A DNA stretch of 64,000 nucleotides from Liopterus haemorrhoidalis (taxonomy: Eukaryota; Arthropoda; Insecta; Coleoptera; Dytiscidae): NCBI GenBank assembly GCA_963971575.1, contig OZ020611.1, positions 221,456,260 through 221,520,259 of the forward strand, in the 5' to 3' direction. The stretch's first letter is position 1. Every line of letters begins with the position of its first letter. Below, piece by piece: positions 45,798 to 56,282 of the stretch. The notes beneath the pieces are model-generated. The model ran no database searches. It was not told the origin of the DNA and saw only the letters and a list, made by a program, of their open reading frames with translations. Made by a program: the position numbers and the translations under genes.

Positions 45798-46169
45798 CCC
45801 AGCAAACATTCAACTAACGGCCGAATGTCGGCAAACTGCTTTTATGCTGGTAAATTACTGGCACCAAAAGTAAGTGCAACGCCAGTATTAATAATGTACT
45901 TCACATTTGTATTTCGCATTCCGCCTATACGAAGTACTTTACCAGCATTTTATAAGCACTCTTCTTCACTCATACTTTTTACTTAAAACCATCAGAAATA
46001 AATCTTGCAACTAATGCGATTATTTTGCACTTTACCGTTGCTGGGCCGGAAACTGATACATCAATGGGCCAGTAACGGCCACGGGGACACCGGGGTACTG
46101 GCCCATTACTTTCAATGCCGGGGAGTATGTGCTTTACCAGTACTGGCCCGTATAAAAATGTTTGCTGGG
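45798..46169. mobile_element. 372-bp MITE, CCCAGCAAACATT ends
   Basis: The inverted ends are CCCAGCAAACATT and AATGTTTGCTGGG. The interior has TACTGGCCC/GGGCCAGTA blocks repeated and inverted (46065-46150), GC-richer than its surroundings. The flanks share TT, so the target duplication is at most 2-3 bp. Superfamily not assigned. Confidence 0.75.
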
Positions 46170-46193
46170 TTGCGGGCATAACTAATGTAACGT

Positions 46194-46901
46194 TATTGAG
46201 AAGTGACATTACAGTTGGCGGCGCTGTACTCCAAGGCAATATGGCTGTCCTGTCTAGTATTCAGCTGTCAATATGCTAACAGCGAACAGGTTAATTTAAG
46301 CACAGTACATTTTTATTTTATGAAAATGCGAGTAAATATTTGCGATTTTTTATTTTTTACGCACTACACATGTATTGAGATGTATAACAGAAGGTGGGCA
46401 TCAAATTACAGTATTTAAAGTTTAATTTCAGTCGATTTATTGAAGTGTAATTTGTAGTTGAGGTGTAAAATGCCGGGCATTTAATTTTATGTGGTACATC
46501 TGAGTGTCGGTCATCTGAATTTACAATACATAGATTATGTTTGTAAACAAGTGCATCATGTTCATTGCATCATGAAATAAAATTAGTTTTAGTTGGACAG
46601 AAGCAGCTAATATTATTAGCTATTATTATTAATATATTAGTGCAGTTTAGTTTTTCTGCGACAAATGTAATGAACAAACACGCATAGTATCAGTTACTTT
46701 TTAACTCAAAATATATTCCCATGGCTGTCTTGAATGACAGCCAAAAACACTACATTTTATTCTACTTTTACAGTTTTTCACAACTTCTATCGACATTCTA
46801 ACAAAAAATCAACACTAGAACATATGTAATAAGTTCAAACAGTACTACAGGCGCCTAGTACAATATTTTACTACCAGACTGCGTATCCGAGCGTGTCAGA
46901 A
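46194..46901 (+). mobile_element. TIR element, long form of the 62658 MITE
   Basis: Starts TATTGAGAAGTGACATTAC and ends near TATCCGAGCGTGTCAGAAC. Both terminal regions match the 251-bp element at 62658-62908 in reverse; the intervening 450 bp are absent there. The right terminal repeat itself is eroded. No ORF was recognised. Confidence 0.65.
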
Positions 46902-47955
46902 CCATAAAAATAGTTAACCATAGACAATTCCTTCTTAGAAATAAAATTTTATTTGTTTTTCCAAAATTCCCACATCTGGTTTTAATAGCACCTAATTCAT
47001 TGATTTAGTTTAAGATTCACCCAGTATTGTACTCTGAAGATGGTTAACAGTTTAATTATAATATAGCACTTGTGTTTTCCATTTTAAAAACTCCTGTCAG
47101 CCAATTTTGACATTTCAATTTATTTTTGCAACTGTCAATCTTTCTGTCATTTTCACTTTATTTCAATCAATTTCAAAATATTTTATGTATGGAACAACAA
47201 AATATGGCTAAAATTATTTGTAGGTGTAGGGATCCCACTTCTGATGATAGACGCTTTATAGCGTTTATGATAATATCAATTAAAACACACAAATCCAAAC
47301 ACATATGAGCATTTATTACTACGTCTATTTACAATCTGTCACATATACAGGGTGTTTGTTTGAAACGGGGCACCCCGAAAATCTCCTTTATTTGTAAAGG
47401 TACAAAAAATCTTCAGAACAAAAGTTAAACTAGACAAAAAGACCCATCTAAAGGTTACTTTAAGAATTCTGAGGCACTTCTGGTTTCACCGGAAATGATG
47501 TCAACTTTTGATCTAGAATAGGGAATCGATAATTTTATATTTTTTTCCTAAAATTACATTAAATTAGCTTTACAATGACACCAAAAAATCATATTTTTAT
47601 GTTAACCATTTCAAAATGGCGACCATTTATTTACAAAATAATAAGCAACATAAGTTTTACAAAGTTGAACGTAGCAAGCTTTGAAAACAATAAAAAAAGA
47701 AACAAACATGACACTGACACCCCAACAAAAGTAAAAAACGATTTTGGAATTTTAAGCTATCATTCGTGTACCGATTTCGGAGTAGATAATTAAAAGAACG
47801 GAAAACTAATAACAGCGTCAAATTTAGGATTCTCAAACACCCCCAGATATTGAATTTCAACGCAATCGAACAAACTTCATTTTTTGTCCCATAACGATAG
47901 CATGGGAACCTTTTTCGGTCGCAGGCTCGCACCCATATCGAAGTTTAGGACTTTT
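46902..47955. other. no gene; unassigned repeat-like sequence
   Basis: ACAGGGTGTTTGTTTGAAAC at 47348 with a GGGGCACCCC hairpin resembles the start of a repeat, but no matching end was found. Overlapping frames on both strands at 47575-47932 have no recognisable homology. Confidence 0.4.
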
Positions 47956-48199
47956 CTCATCTTAAGAATGTTCCCAAGAAACTCCATGCCAAATTTCAAC
48001 TTTCTAGGTCACTGGAAAGTACACAAAAAACCTCTGGAAGGGACATCTGACATACACCTCAAGGATTTCATATATATATATAAATATGAAATCCTTGAGG
48101 TGTTAGTCAGATGTCCTTCCAGAGGTTTTTTGTGTACTTCCCAGTGACCTAGAAAGTTGAAATTTGGCATGGGGTTTCTTGGGAACATTCTTAAGATGA

Positions 48200-48200
<1 letters not shown>
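47956..48200. repeat. 245-bp near-perfect palindrome
   Basis: The left arm runs CTCATCTTAAGAATGTTCCC to GGATTTCATAT and the right arm is its reverse complement back to TTAAGATGAG. The arms are about 117 bp with only a few mismatches around a short AT centre near 48078. A (TA)n run follows at 48203. The arm includes GCCAAATTTCAAC, a word also found in family A. Confidence 0.92.

Positions 48201-48202
<2 letters not shown>

Positions 48203-48245
<43 letters not shown>
48203..48245. repeat. (TA)n microsatellite
   Basis: Pure TA run at the foot of the palindrome. Confidence 0.95.
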
Positions 48246-48898
48246 TATATAGTTTTTTACATTTAAACATAATAAATAACTTTTATATACTCCAAAAGTA
48301 ACCCTATATTTAATTATTAATTTATATTTACTTTTCATTATATTTCCGAGTCCAGAAAAAAATTCCTCAGTATAAATTTAACCCCTTTTAAAAACGTCAC
48401 AATTAATTTTAAAATATTTATTTTTAAATTTTATAATAATTTGCGGTTTAACATCACAATAAAACAGAACCGCATCAAATTTTTTATTTTAATTTAAATA
48501 TAATTTAATAAAAATGTTGCCTGTAGCGGAAATATAGAGAATGAAAACAAATATTTCATTGTAGAGTCTGTGCGACTGAAGCCACAGCACACGCAGATTT
48601 AACATTTGGTCACGTCAAACACGTTCAACATTATATTACGAGCTCTGATTTCAACTATCAGTTATTTCTCATAATTCTGTTCTGATTGAATAACCATTCC
48701 GAGTATTATCGAGCATAGTTATCTCTTTGAATTTTAATATATGATTGAAAAAAAATTGACAGTGAAAAATTAATAGGTTTATGATGAAATAATCAAAGTG
48801 GAAAGATATCTTATTTCACTTTTGGACAGATGTTTGTTACAGAGGCGTGATCAAAAAGTACAGTGAATTTTTAAATAACAATGCATGTATTAAAATCA
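48246..48898. other. no gene recognised
   Basis: About 650 bp, very AT-rich, with no credible coding frame. Confidence 0.4.
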
Positions 48899-49057
48899 TA
48901 CTCCCTCCGTCCGAAAATATAGTATACATTACTTAAAAAAATCAGCTGTGGCCAAAAAAACCACGGGACCGACCGCCATCACAAAGTACTTGTATAAAAT
49001 ACATTCTATCAGCAGAGTAGAAATAACTTGGCCTAATATTTTCTAGCAGATATATTA

Positions 49058-49803
49058 CGAGGGATGTTTCCAAAGTTCTGGGAATTTAGCTATAATTTTT
49101 ATCATTTTGTTAATTTTCGTCAATATTACAATGTAGTTTTTCAACATAATCTCCGTTTAACTGAATACAATTATCCCAACGATAAACTAATTTTTTTAAG
49201 CCGTCCTCAAAGAATTTTCCTATTGAGTTTCTGTTCTGGTCCCAACAGCCTAGGCACCCAGCGCGGCGAAACCTTGCTAACGCCCAAACAATCATGCAAG
49301 ATGTTATAAACTTGTCGTGTACCTATCCCTAGGCGCACACTAATTTGACGAATAGTCATTCGCCTATCCTCTTTCAGTAGGTCTTTGACGGCAGTAATGT
49401 TTCTTTCATTTACCGACGTGCTTGGGCGCCCACTGCGTGGATCGTCTTCTAGTGATGTTCTACCGGTTTTAAAACGATCGATCCACCGATAAACAGTACT
49501 TTTGGATTCTGCAGACTCACCAAATACTCCTTGCAGACGCTGAATAATTTCTGATGTTTTCACACCTTCTTTCCACAAAAAGAAAATTATTGCTCTTTGA
49601 GATTTTGCTGCGTCTTCTATGGTTACAAAAAAAGTGCTATGAAAACGCGTCTATATCAGTCGAACACCTAAATCAGACTGAACAATATTGCACTAGATAG
49701 TTGCATAAACATGTCAAGACTTGTCTGGCACCAATAACATTGCCTATAAGTTCTGCGTAATTTAATTATAGCACAATTTCCAGAATTTAGGAAACATCCC
49801 TCG
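49058..49803 (-). mobile_element. 746-bp internally deleted mariner with intact ends
   Basis: CGAGGGATGTTTCC plus about 13 more bases on the left is inverted at the right (GGAAACATCCCTCG). TA lies on both sides (49056-49057 and 49804-49805). The uninterrupted family B copy 1 (about 8571-8590) shows the empty site. Intact ends with a partial transposase make this a candidate to have been moved in trans. Confidence 0.92.
49110..49578 (-). pseudogene. mariner transposase, DNA-binding domain only
   Basis: A 123-residue frame (49578-49207) starts at MWKEGVKTSEIIQRLQGVFG and keeps both helix-turn-helix regions: KSTVYRWIDRFKTGRTSLED, then RRMTIRQISVRLGIGTRQVY and SPRWVPRLLGPEQKLNR. At LLGPEQKLNR the sequence jumps, in a shifted frame, to FFEDGLKKLVYRWDNCIQLN and GDYVEK near 49120, the usual C-terminus. 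About 200 residues with the whole catalytic triad are gone. The surviving reading frame is otherwise clean, which suggests a young deletion derivative. A product would bind ends without cutting; expression is unknown. Confidence 0.88.
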
Positions 49804-50311
49804 TATTTATCATAACCATGAAAACTTTACATATAAGTATGAAAAAATAGATAGTTGGAAAAATTTCGAAAAAATTTTCAAGTTTTTTTCCTTTTATCAA
49901 AAAATGTCTCAAAAAAAAGTTATTAGTTGTTGCTTTTGTAGAAACTTTTGTCAAATAAATTTTTTCGAAATATTTTTCTGTTGTTAAATATTCGCAAAAA
50001 TCTTAAAATCGATACGAGTAAAGTCCCATTTCTAGTCAATTGATTTTTACCAAAAGTTGACCAACTCGTGCCATTGATGTCAAAAGCTTAAATATGAAGT
50101 TTCATAAAAATCCTTTTAGCCGAATTTGCTCTACACAGACAGACAGACGGACGGACAGACAGACAGAGAGACAGACAGATAGACTGACAGACATCATGCT
50201 AAAAATAGTTAAAAAGTTATGTAGGGACCTCAGTTCATGGAGATCCATCGAAATCTCGAAATGTCAAAATCGGTATGATCGCAATACCTCTCTTATACCA
50301 TGAGCTCAAAA

Positions 50312-50645
50312 GTAATTCACAGAAAAAAAAAAAACGAATATTTTAGACAAATTAAAGTAACACCCGTTGTTCTGGCGAATTTTGATCAAAATTGTGTTGA
50401 ATTGCGAGGAAGAAGTTCCAAATCGACTTCAATCACTACCACAAAATTGTCCAATTCTATAAAATCATTACAACATACAGCTTCACCGAATATAATCGAC
50501 GAACTGATTGAAAGCGTAAAAAATGCATTTAATGTATTAAACATACAAACCCTTGATAATTTCTATCATTGCAAATTTGTCTAGAAACAACATTATCATG
50601 CTCCATACAAGCTGTGGAGACAGCCACGTCCTTGTTAAATCAAAA
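50312..50645 (+). pseudogene. plant-type mariner-like transposase remnant, copy 2
   Basis: Matches 1709-2082: a VELRGRSSKSTS stretch, then KLSNSIKSLQHTASPNIIDE, LIESVKNAFNVLNIQTLDN and PCSIQAVETATSLLN-type sequence in another frame. The block with the third catalytic Asp (QPPNSPD...LDLGFF) has been deleted here, and about 100 bp are missing after LETT. It shares many substitutions with copy 1 but is clearly independent. Confidence 0.78.
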
Positions 50646-50793
50646 CTTTTTGTATTATTCTTTGTTTTACAAGATATTTGTATCTATTTCATAAATAAAA
50701 TCATTCTAATTAATTAAAATTGTGAGTGTATATCATATTTTCGGTCAAGAAAAAAAAACAAAATGTATACTAGATTTTCGGACGGAGGAAGTA

Positions 50794-51232
50794 GTATTTT
50801 ATTTAACAAGCATATAGGTAATATAGACTAGGGTTTCTCAATTTTTTTGCTGCCGGAACCAACATATTTTTTTAAAGTCATACTGGACCCAATAGGGGAT
50901 ACGCATAAAATTTATATTTCCTTAAAACTACGTTTTTTTTATATGTTAATGTTAGTTATGTCACCTAACAAAACAAAAATCACATTTTAATTAATATTAT
51001 AGCCAAATTATTTAATTAAAATATAAATTTGAAATAAGCCGACCACTGCGACAACGTTGCCGAGTAAATACGACTGAGTATGACGTCAAACGACTGGGGT
51101 TTGATGTCACAGATACAGCTACAACATAATATTTACGTGTGTATATTGTATTGTTCGAGAGTTTTGTATTTGTTTTTAAACAATTTTTCACGCATTTATT
51201 ATTAAAATGGCAGATAAAGATTTTGTTAGGGC
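50794..51232. other. no gene; hAT-like start
   Basis: GGGTTTCTCAATTTTTTTGC at 50831 resembles a hAT terminus; its partner was not found. Otherwise unassigned. Confidence 0.35.
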
Positions 51233-51517
51233 TCAGAGTGATAATTTACCCAACATTGATGCATTTATGCACACAACATAAAGTTTACTTTTTTCTGAAA
51301 TATCGGTTTTATTTCGCCTCATAGCTTTCAGCCACAAAGTTCGCCTTTTCTGTTGTTTTTCGCCATCAGGTAATGATATAAATTGTTTTTTTGGATTTCT
51401 ATTTGAACTATTTGTGCACATCGGTACTAAACAATATTTTTGACTATGTTTCGAAGTACTGGAGACTGGATATCCATATTTTATATAGTTTAATATAAAA
51501 TTTAATTCGGTAAACAT
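51233..51517 (-). pseudogene. THAP-like zinc finger fragment
   Basis: A 94-residue minus-strand frame contains YCLVPMCTNSSNRNPKKQFI, SLPDGEKQQKRRTLWLKAMR and SKLYVVC. The spacing (Cys-X4-Cys, a basic FISLP...WL segment, then Y-V-C) fits the THAP DNA-binding domain of P-element transposases and derived proteins. The final His of the C2CH set is not in place (CINA after YVV), so the finger is incomplete or the frame shifts there. No transposase catalytic domain was recognised nearby. It could be a P-element-derived fragment or an exon of a domesticated THAP gene. Confidence 0.5.
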
Positions 51518-52524
51518 GTATAAATTGTTTTTATTTTTTATAGAATTAAACTTTATTTTAATTAAAATAACTCTTTACATAACCTATAAAAGTTATACAA
51601 GCAAATAATTTCACAACAGACTATGTAGGCTGCACGCTGTACACTGGGTAGGCTAGTAGTGTACTGCGTCACTTAGAAGGGGTATGACGTCACACGTCGT
51701 TTTCGCGCGCTACATACATTTATGATTTTTTTAAGCCTTCAAATTAAAAAAAAAAATGCAAAACTGTTTTTTATGTTTATATGCAAGAGGAATATAATAA
51801 AAAATAAAATCATGCCTATCTCCTATTGTTTATTTTATAATTCTTAATATTAAATAAAAAAGGTATTATATAAACACGATAATGTACTTAAATGAATCAA
51901 TTTGATAGTACTTATAATGAACAAATAATTTATAAGTTAAGTTAAAATACATATTTTTAATTTAAAAATTTAAACCCTTTTGTTCATTGTGGAAAAAGTG
52001 TTATTTCAAGTAAGATATCATTTCTGTACTAAAAACAACCAAAAATTATAAAAATAGAATTTTATTGAAGGTATCTATGTATGCAAAATTTAAAAGAATA
52101 GCCTTTATTAACATATCAGTAGATAGTTCGATTTCATTATTCTTTGAATTTACAATTTACTATAATGAATTATTATAAATATTGTACTAGGCAGCCGTTT
52201 TTTTTTTTTCTTTTTTCTTTGACCTCTTCCCTACCTATAAAGACGCAGAAAGTTACAATGTAATTTTCTAATAATTCGCCGAATAATAGCCTCTGATGAT
52301 TCAATTTCAACATGTAAACTATTTAAAACTAATTATGAGGGATTTACTGCATTCCAAAACTGACTTTATAAGATTTTTGCACTAAAATGCTTTTTATTAT
52401 TGTCTTTATGTTTTGAGGGCGACAACAGGTCGTTAATGAAAAGTCAGAACAAGCTGTGCAACGAAAATCTAGTAGGGAAGTATCATTTATAGTTCACAGC
52501 ATTCAATCTTTAGTGTTCTTTTTT
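51518..52524. other. no gene recognised
   Basis: About 1 kb, AT-rich. GC-richer words at 51630-51715 (TGACGTCACACGTCG) look regulatory-like but are unassigned. Confidence 0.4.
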
Positions 52525-53227
52525 ACTTGCCCGACCTTAATATATAAGGGGCAAGTATTGTAATCGCGAAAATTTTCGATGTCGAGATTTTGACGGATGA
52601 CCACGTTTCATGGTCCAGGGAATCCAAAAAACCTATTTTCGAAGTGCCGTCCGTATGTGTGTGTGTGTGTGTGTGTGTGTCTGTGTGTCTGTGTGTCTGT
52701 GTGTCTGTGTGTATACACGATAACTCAAAAACGGTTTAACTTAAAGAGTTCGTTCTGGTACTAAAAAATTCTCCTATTAAATGGGAAGAACCCTATTGTT
52801 TTTTTTATGAAAATCGGTTGACTAGAAATGGGAGTTTACTCGTGTCGATTTTAATATTTTTGCGAATATTTTGCAAGAGAAAAATATTTCGAAAAAATTT
52901 ATTGAACAAAAGTTACTATAAATGCAATAACTAATAACTTTTATTTGAGACGTTTTTTGATAAAACGAAAAATTCGAAAATATTTTGTAAAATTATTTAA
53001 AATTTTTCTCAAGTTTTTCATACTTATATGGTACGTTTCCATGGTCATAATAATTAATTCGTAACTAGTAAAGCAAGCCTTGGACAAAAATTTGTATAGA
53101 ACATAATTTGATGTATTTTTGAAGATTTATCTAAATATTTAATTTTTTTTTTTTTAAATTTACATTTTTTTTTAAATATTTTTTTTTATGGGAGGGCAAG
53201 TCTAGCTGAGGTTTCCCTTCGCCACTG
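52525..53227 (+). repeat. repeat family C, copy 2
   Basis: Starts ACTTGCCCGACCTTAATATA and ends CCCTTCGCCACTG, inverted relative to copy 1 at 22458-23152 and matching it throughout: GTTTCATGGTCCAGGGAATC, a GT microsatellite at 52660-52715, CTCCTATTAAATGGGAAG and the shared B/C core GGGAGTTTACTCGTGTCG. No ORF. Confidence 0.8.
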
Positions 53228-54120
53228 GTTTTTTTGTTTTTCAGTACCTAATGTATAATTGCCAATATTTATCTTTTAAAATACACCATATACTTACCAA
53301 ATTACAAATATTATCCCCAAATTGATTGTAGTTAATTATGTACACACCTGAAACAGAAAGAAAAAATAATTAGTAATTTTTTCATCACATTTAATAACCC
53401 TCCTGACATGTCGCAAAAATATTTCATCTCATCTCCAATCTTTAATTTGTCCTTCCTTGTTTTAATCACAATGTTTCACCGTTATCAGAATGAAGAGTGA
53501 AAATCCTTTTTTTGCAACAAACAGGCAATTTAGTTTTTTTTCCGATAAAATCTTTATTTATTCGCGATAAAATCTTCCCTAAAATCTGTCGCCCTCGTAA
53601 TTTTTTTCATAAAATAAATACCGCAACATCCGAAACTAATTAGAAGTACGGCCTTAGGGGGTGAACGTCTGAACCCTAACTGTGTCGTTACATGTGCCTC
53701 GAACTCCCACACAAAACGGCAAATTGGCCGGAATGCCGATTGAATTATTAATTAATCTAGGAATTAAGGAAGAGAACGGAAGCCGCTTGCGATTATCCGT
53801 GGATGCAAGCTCACTCGCAGTTGTTATCTACTTATTGCCTTAGGAACAATCTGTCACTGGTGGTATAGAGCGAGAAAACTAGGGCATGTATTCATTACGG
53901 GAATTTTCGAATTGTTTGTAATGTATGTGATGATATAATCGATTATCAACTATTGTTTTATGTTCCACCGGTTTTACCTATAGTCATTTGTCATTTTGTT
54001 TTGTTTTTATACCTCGGTTTGATGAAAAAACAGTAAATTGTGTTTTCTTAAATTACTGTAATTATTTTTCAACAGTGGCTATGAAAATATTTTATCAATG
54101 CTTTAAATGGTTGTCTACAT
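53228..54120. other. no gene; GC-richer unique-looking block
   Basis: The stretch at 53640-53880 has higher GC, few simple repeats and no match elsewhere in the window (GTCGTTACATGTGCCTCGAA, GGAAGCCGCTTGCGATTATC). It has no long frame. It could be conserved non-coding or regulatory host DNA, or part of an unrecognised element. Confidence 0.35.
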
Positions 54121-54460
54121 CAGTGGTGGCTCCTCATGAAGAGCCAAGAAGCCATGGCTCTACCATTGCAAAATTATAGAAACGCCATCACAAATCTTTT
54201 ATTTTCTTTAAAAATACCTATAAGTACTCATATACGCGTTTAAGTACGGAACGCTACTATTGCCTTGCATTTGATGAGACGAAGCACGCTTTGTATTTAT
54301 TTAGGCAGTCGAGCCAAATTGAAACTGTCTCCGTTTCAGTATGTTGGTCTCCGCGGAGAGTTGACCGGAAGAGCGGGTGGTCAGAGCACGCGCTACAATT
54401 ACATTAAAGCGGAGCCAGCTGTATCCTGGCTCGTTGTTTTTAGTTACGACAATTGAGCAT
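54121..54460 (+). mobile_element. hAT-like terminal region
   Basis: CAGTGGTGGCTCCTCATGAA with GAGCC repeats fits a hAT end. The following 300 bp include a GC-rich part (GGTCTCCGCGGAGAG). The opposite end and target duplication were not found. Confidence 0.5.
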
Positions 54461-54469
54461 ATAATGTAT

Positions 54470-54650
54470 TTTAATGTATTGACTATTTATATTATTTTAT
54501 TATTTTATTTTATTCTAGTAACAATTTATTAATTAATGTTTTCTTTTCTTTAATTGATTTTATGATTGTAATAATAATTTTTTATAAGAATTTTAGACCA
54601 TTGTAATGATCAACTGAGCTAAATAAATTATTATTACTATTATTATATAT
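54470..54650 (+). mobile_element. LINE 3' tail with ATT run
   Basis: ATTTTAGACCATTGTAATGA, then AACTGAGCTAAATAAATTAT, passing into ATTATTACTATTATTAT, looks like the 3' UTR and tail of a jockey/CR1-type LINE; no coding part remains. Confidence 0.5.
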
Positions 54651-54692
54651 TAAGCGTCGCGTATAATTGCGTGTTATCGCATATTATTGTGT

Positions 54693-54730
54693 TTTTAGGG
54701 TTTTGTAGGTATGACCCAAAAACCATTATA

Positions 54731-54761
<31 letters not shown>

Positions 54762-55565
54762 TCGGTAAAAATTGTAGCCAAACGGCTAAACCTAGAGAGT
54801 TGAAATTTGGCATGCTTATATAACTCTTTGACCCGCACATAGGCAAAATACTAAAACATCTAAAAAACATACCTCCCTAAAAATATAAACAAATATGTGC
54901 TCATCGAAAACAAAAATATTTTTTTTAAATTCTGAGTAGGGTATCAAATGAAAGCCCTTAGTACGTGGATTAACGATCAAATTTTTATTTTTGCAAAATA
55001 AATTATTTTGATGCGATTTTTGCCAAAATTGTGCAAAAAAAATTTTGTCCCACACCCTGTAGCCCAGATGGTTTAAACTAAAAATCTAAAAAAATTCTAA
55101 GTAATGTATATTGGTGTGAACCGAAATAGTACAACAGGAATTTTTGATCAGATTATGTTTTCGGAAAATACCGCATTTTTTGTGGTTTTTGGTTCACAAA
55201 GTACAAAAGTTATACTAATGTAAGACAATCACATGCATAGCGTGCGATGGCGTAATGGGTTAGAGCACTGCTAGAAAACGAAGGGTTTCGAGTTCGAGTA
55301 CGGAGTGAATTTTATTTATTCTGATTTTTTTTTGCATTTTTATAATGTAGAAATTATTTTATCAAAATTCTAGTTATATTTTAACAAATGTTGTATTTAA
55401 TTTTTAAGAGCGTAAATTTAATAACCAGTCTTATTATATGATTAACAGACGATAAATTATTTTAAAAATATCGTTCATTTTGCCGTGATTACTACAAAGT
55501 AAAATTTGTCCTACACACTCAGCATACCGCCTTCACTTATTATATACCTGCGAAACCCTGAAATG
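54693..55565 (+). mobile_element. repeat family A, copy 4
   Basis: From TTTAGGGTTTTGTAGGTATG to the right-end signature ACCTGCGAAACCCTGAAATG, about 870 bp. It carries a GTCTGTCTG run, CAAACGGCTAAACCTAGAG, TTTGACCCGCACATAGG and CAACAGGAATTTTTGATCAG. The segment 55190-55470 differs from the other copies and contains a tRNA-like sequence. No ORF. Confidence 0.75.
55236..55305 (+). other. tRNA-like sequence (degenerate A and B boxes)
   Basis: TGGCGTAATGGGTTAGAGCA (55248) resembles a tRNA A box and D-arm, and GAGTTCGAGTAC (55290) a B box, about 40 bp apart as in tRNAs. The acceptor and T-stems do not pair well, so this is not a working tRNA gene. It is best read as a tRNA-derived SINE head or tRNA relic inside a family A copy. 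Confidence 0.45.
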
Positions 55566-56282
55566 TGTGAATATTCACACTTCACATCAATTTTTTACTG
55601 TGTCGTGTCGTGTGTGTTGTTTTGTGTTACTATTAGAAATGAACAGTACCAGTAACCTTTTGAAAAAACATTTTCTTAGAAATAAAACAACTGGGAAGAC
55701 CGCTACCGGATTATGACATTTAAAAAACTTTAAAAGAATGTTTCTGCATCTGCTTCTGAAACACGGACAAGAAAATTTAATAGACACATTTACTTAAAAA
55801 ACAATTGGATTTGAGGATGCGACAAAAAACAAGCTGTTTTTTGTGTGCCTTGCGTTTTATTCGGGGGAGAATTAACAAGGATGAAGAACGGTATTACGGA
55901 TTTAGTGCACATCTGGGGGGAAAAAATAAAACTATTATTTACGATATTATATTTAGTTTCTTATATTATGGCTTTTCGTCATTTCTTGTTATCATTTCGG
56001 TATGCATTCGGATTGACAGAATATGCGAAGACATCAACTTCAATATTCCAGTCTTACCAAGGATCGTGAACTTCTCTGGTAGGGTACCGTTCTCTGTACA
56101 TATTTACCGAAAAAAATCAATCTTATAACACAAAATGTACACGTCAATTTCTTCGTTATGGGTATTTTTTTTTTTTTTTTTTTGTCAAAATACTAACTCA
56201 ACAAACAATTTGTTGTCTATTTTAAGCAACCTCGTAGCTCTTATATTTCTCGAGATAGCATTTGCGATAACATTGTCACAAC
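55566..56282. other. no gene; possible hAT coding relic
   Basis: At 55640-55860 the plus strand reads TSNLLKKHFLRNKTTGKTAT and, past stops, KTIGFEDATKNKL, faintly like the BED-finger region of hAT transposases. Too weak to call. A long T-run lies at 56166-56183. Confidence 0.3.

Larger units (their letters stand above)
48941..50300 (-). mobile_element. repeat family B, copy 2, with a mariner inside
   Basis: Reverse-complemented, it begins at the AAGAGAGGTATTGCGATCAT block and ends GGCCACAGCTGATTTTTTTA, matching copy 1 from end to end except for the mariner at 49058-49803. A GTCT-type microsatellite lies at 50137-50190. It lacks the ACCGACCGCCA end on one side, so it is slightly truncated. 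Confidence 0.75.
48901..50791 (+). mobile_element. plant-type mariner-like element, copy 2
   Basis: TA (48899-48900) precedes CTCCCTCCGTCCGAAAATA, and the right end reverse-complements to CTTCCTCCGTCCGAAAAT before TA (50792-50793). The left end is a letter-perfect Stowaway motif. Most of the element is a family B insert (48941-50300), itself carrying a small mariner. The remaining sequence (50301-50791) aligns with copy 1, including the SLQHTASPNIIDEL coding block and the right flank ATAAATAAAATCATTCTAAT. Net length without inserts is about 530 bp. Confidence 0.87.

Noticed and set aside
55236..55305. A functional tRNA gene
   Set aside because: The acceptor and T-stems do not pair properly and no T-run terminator follows closely; kept only as tRNA-like.
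55805..56128. 107-residue plus-strand frame
   Set aside because: No recognisable motif, and an overlapping frame of similar length exists; the only hint of coding is a weak hAT-like patch just upstream.
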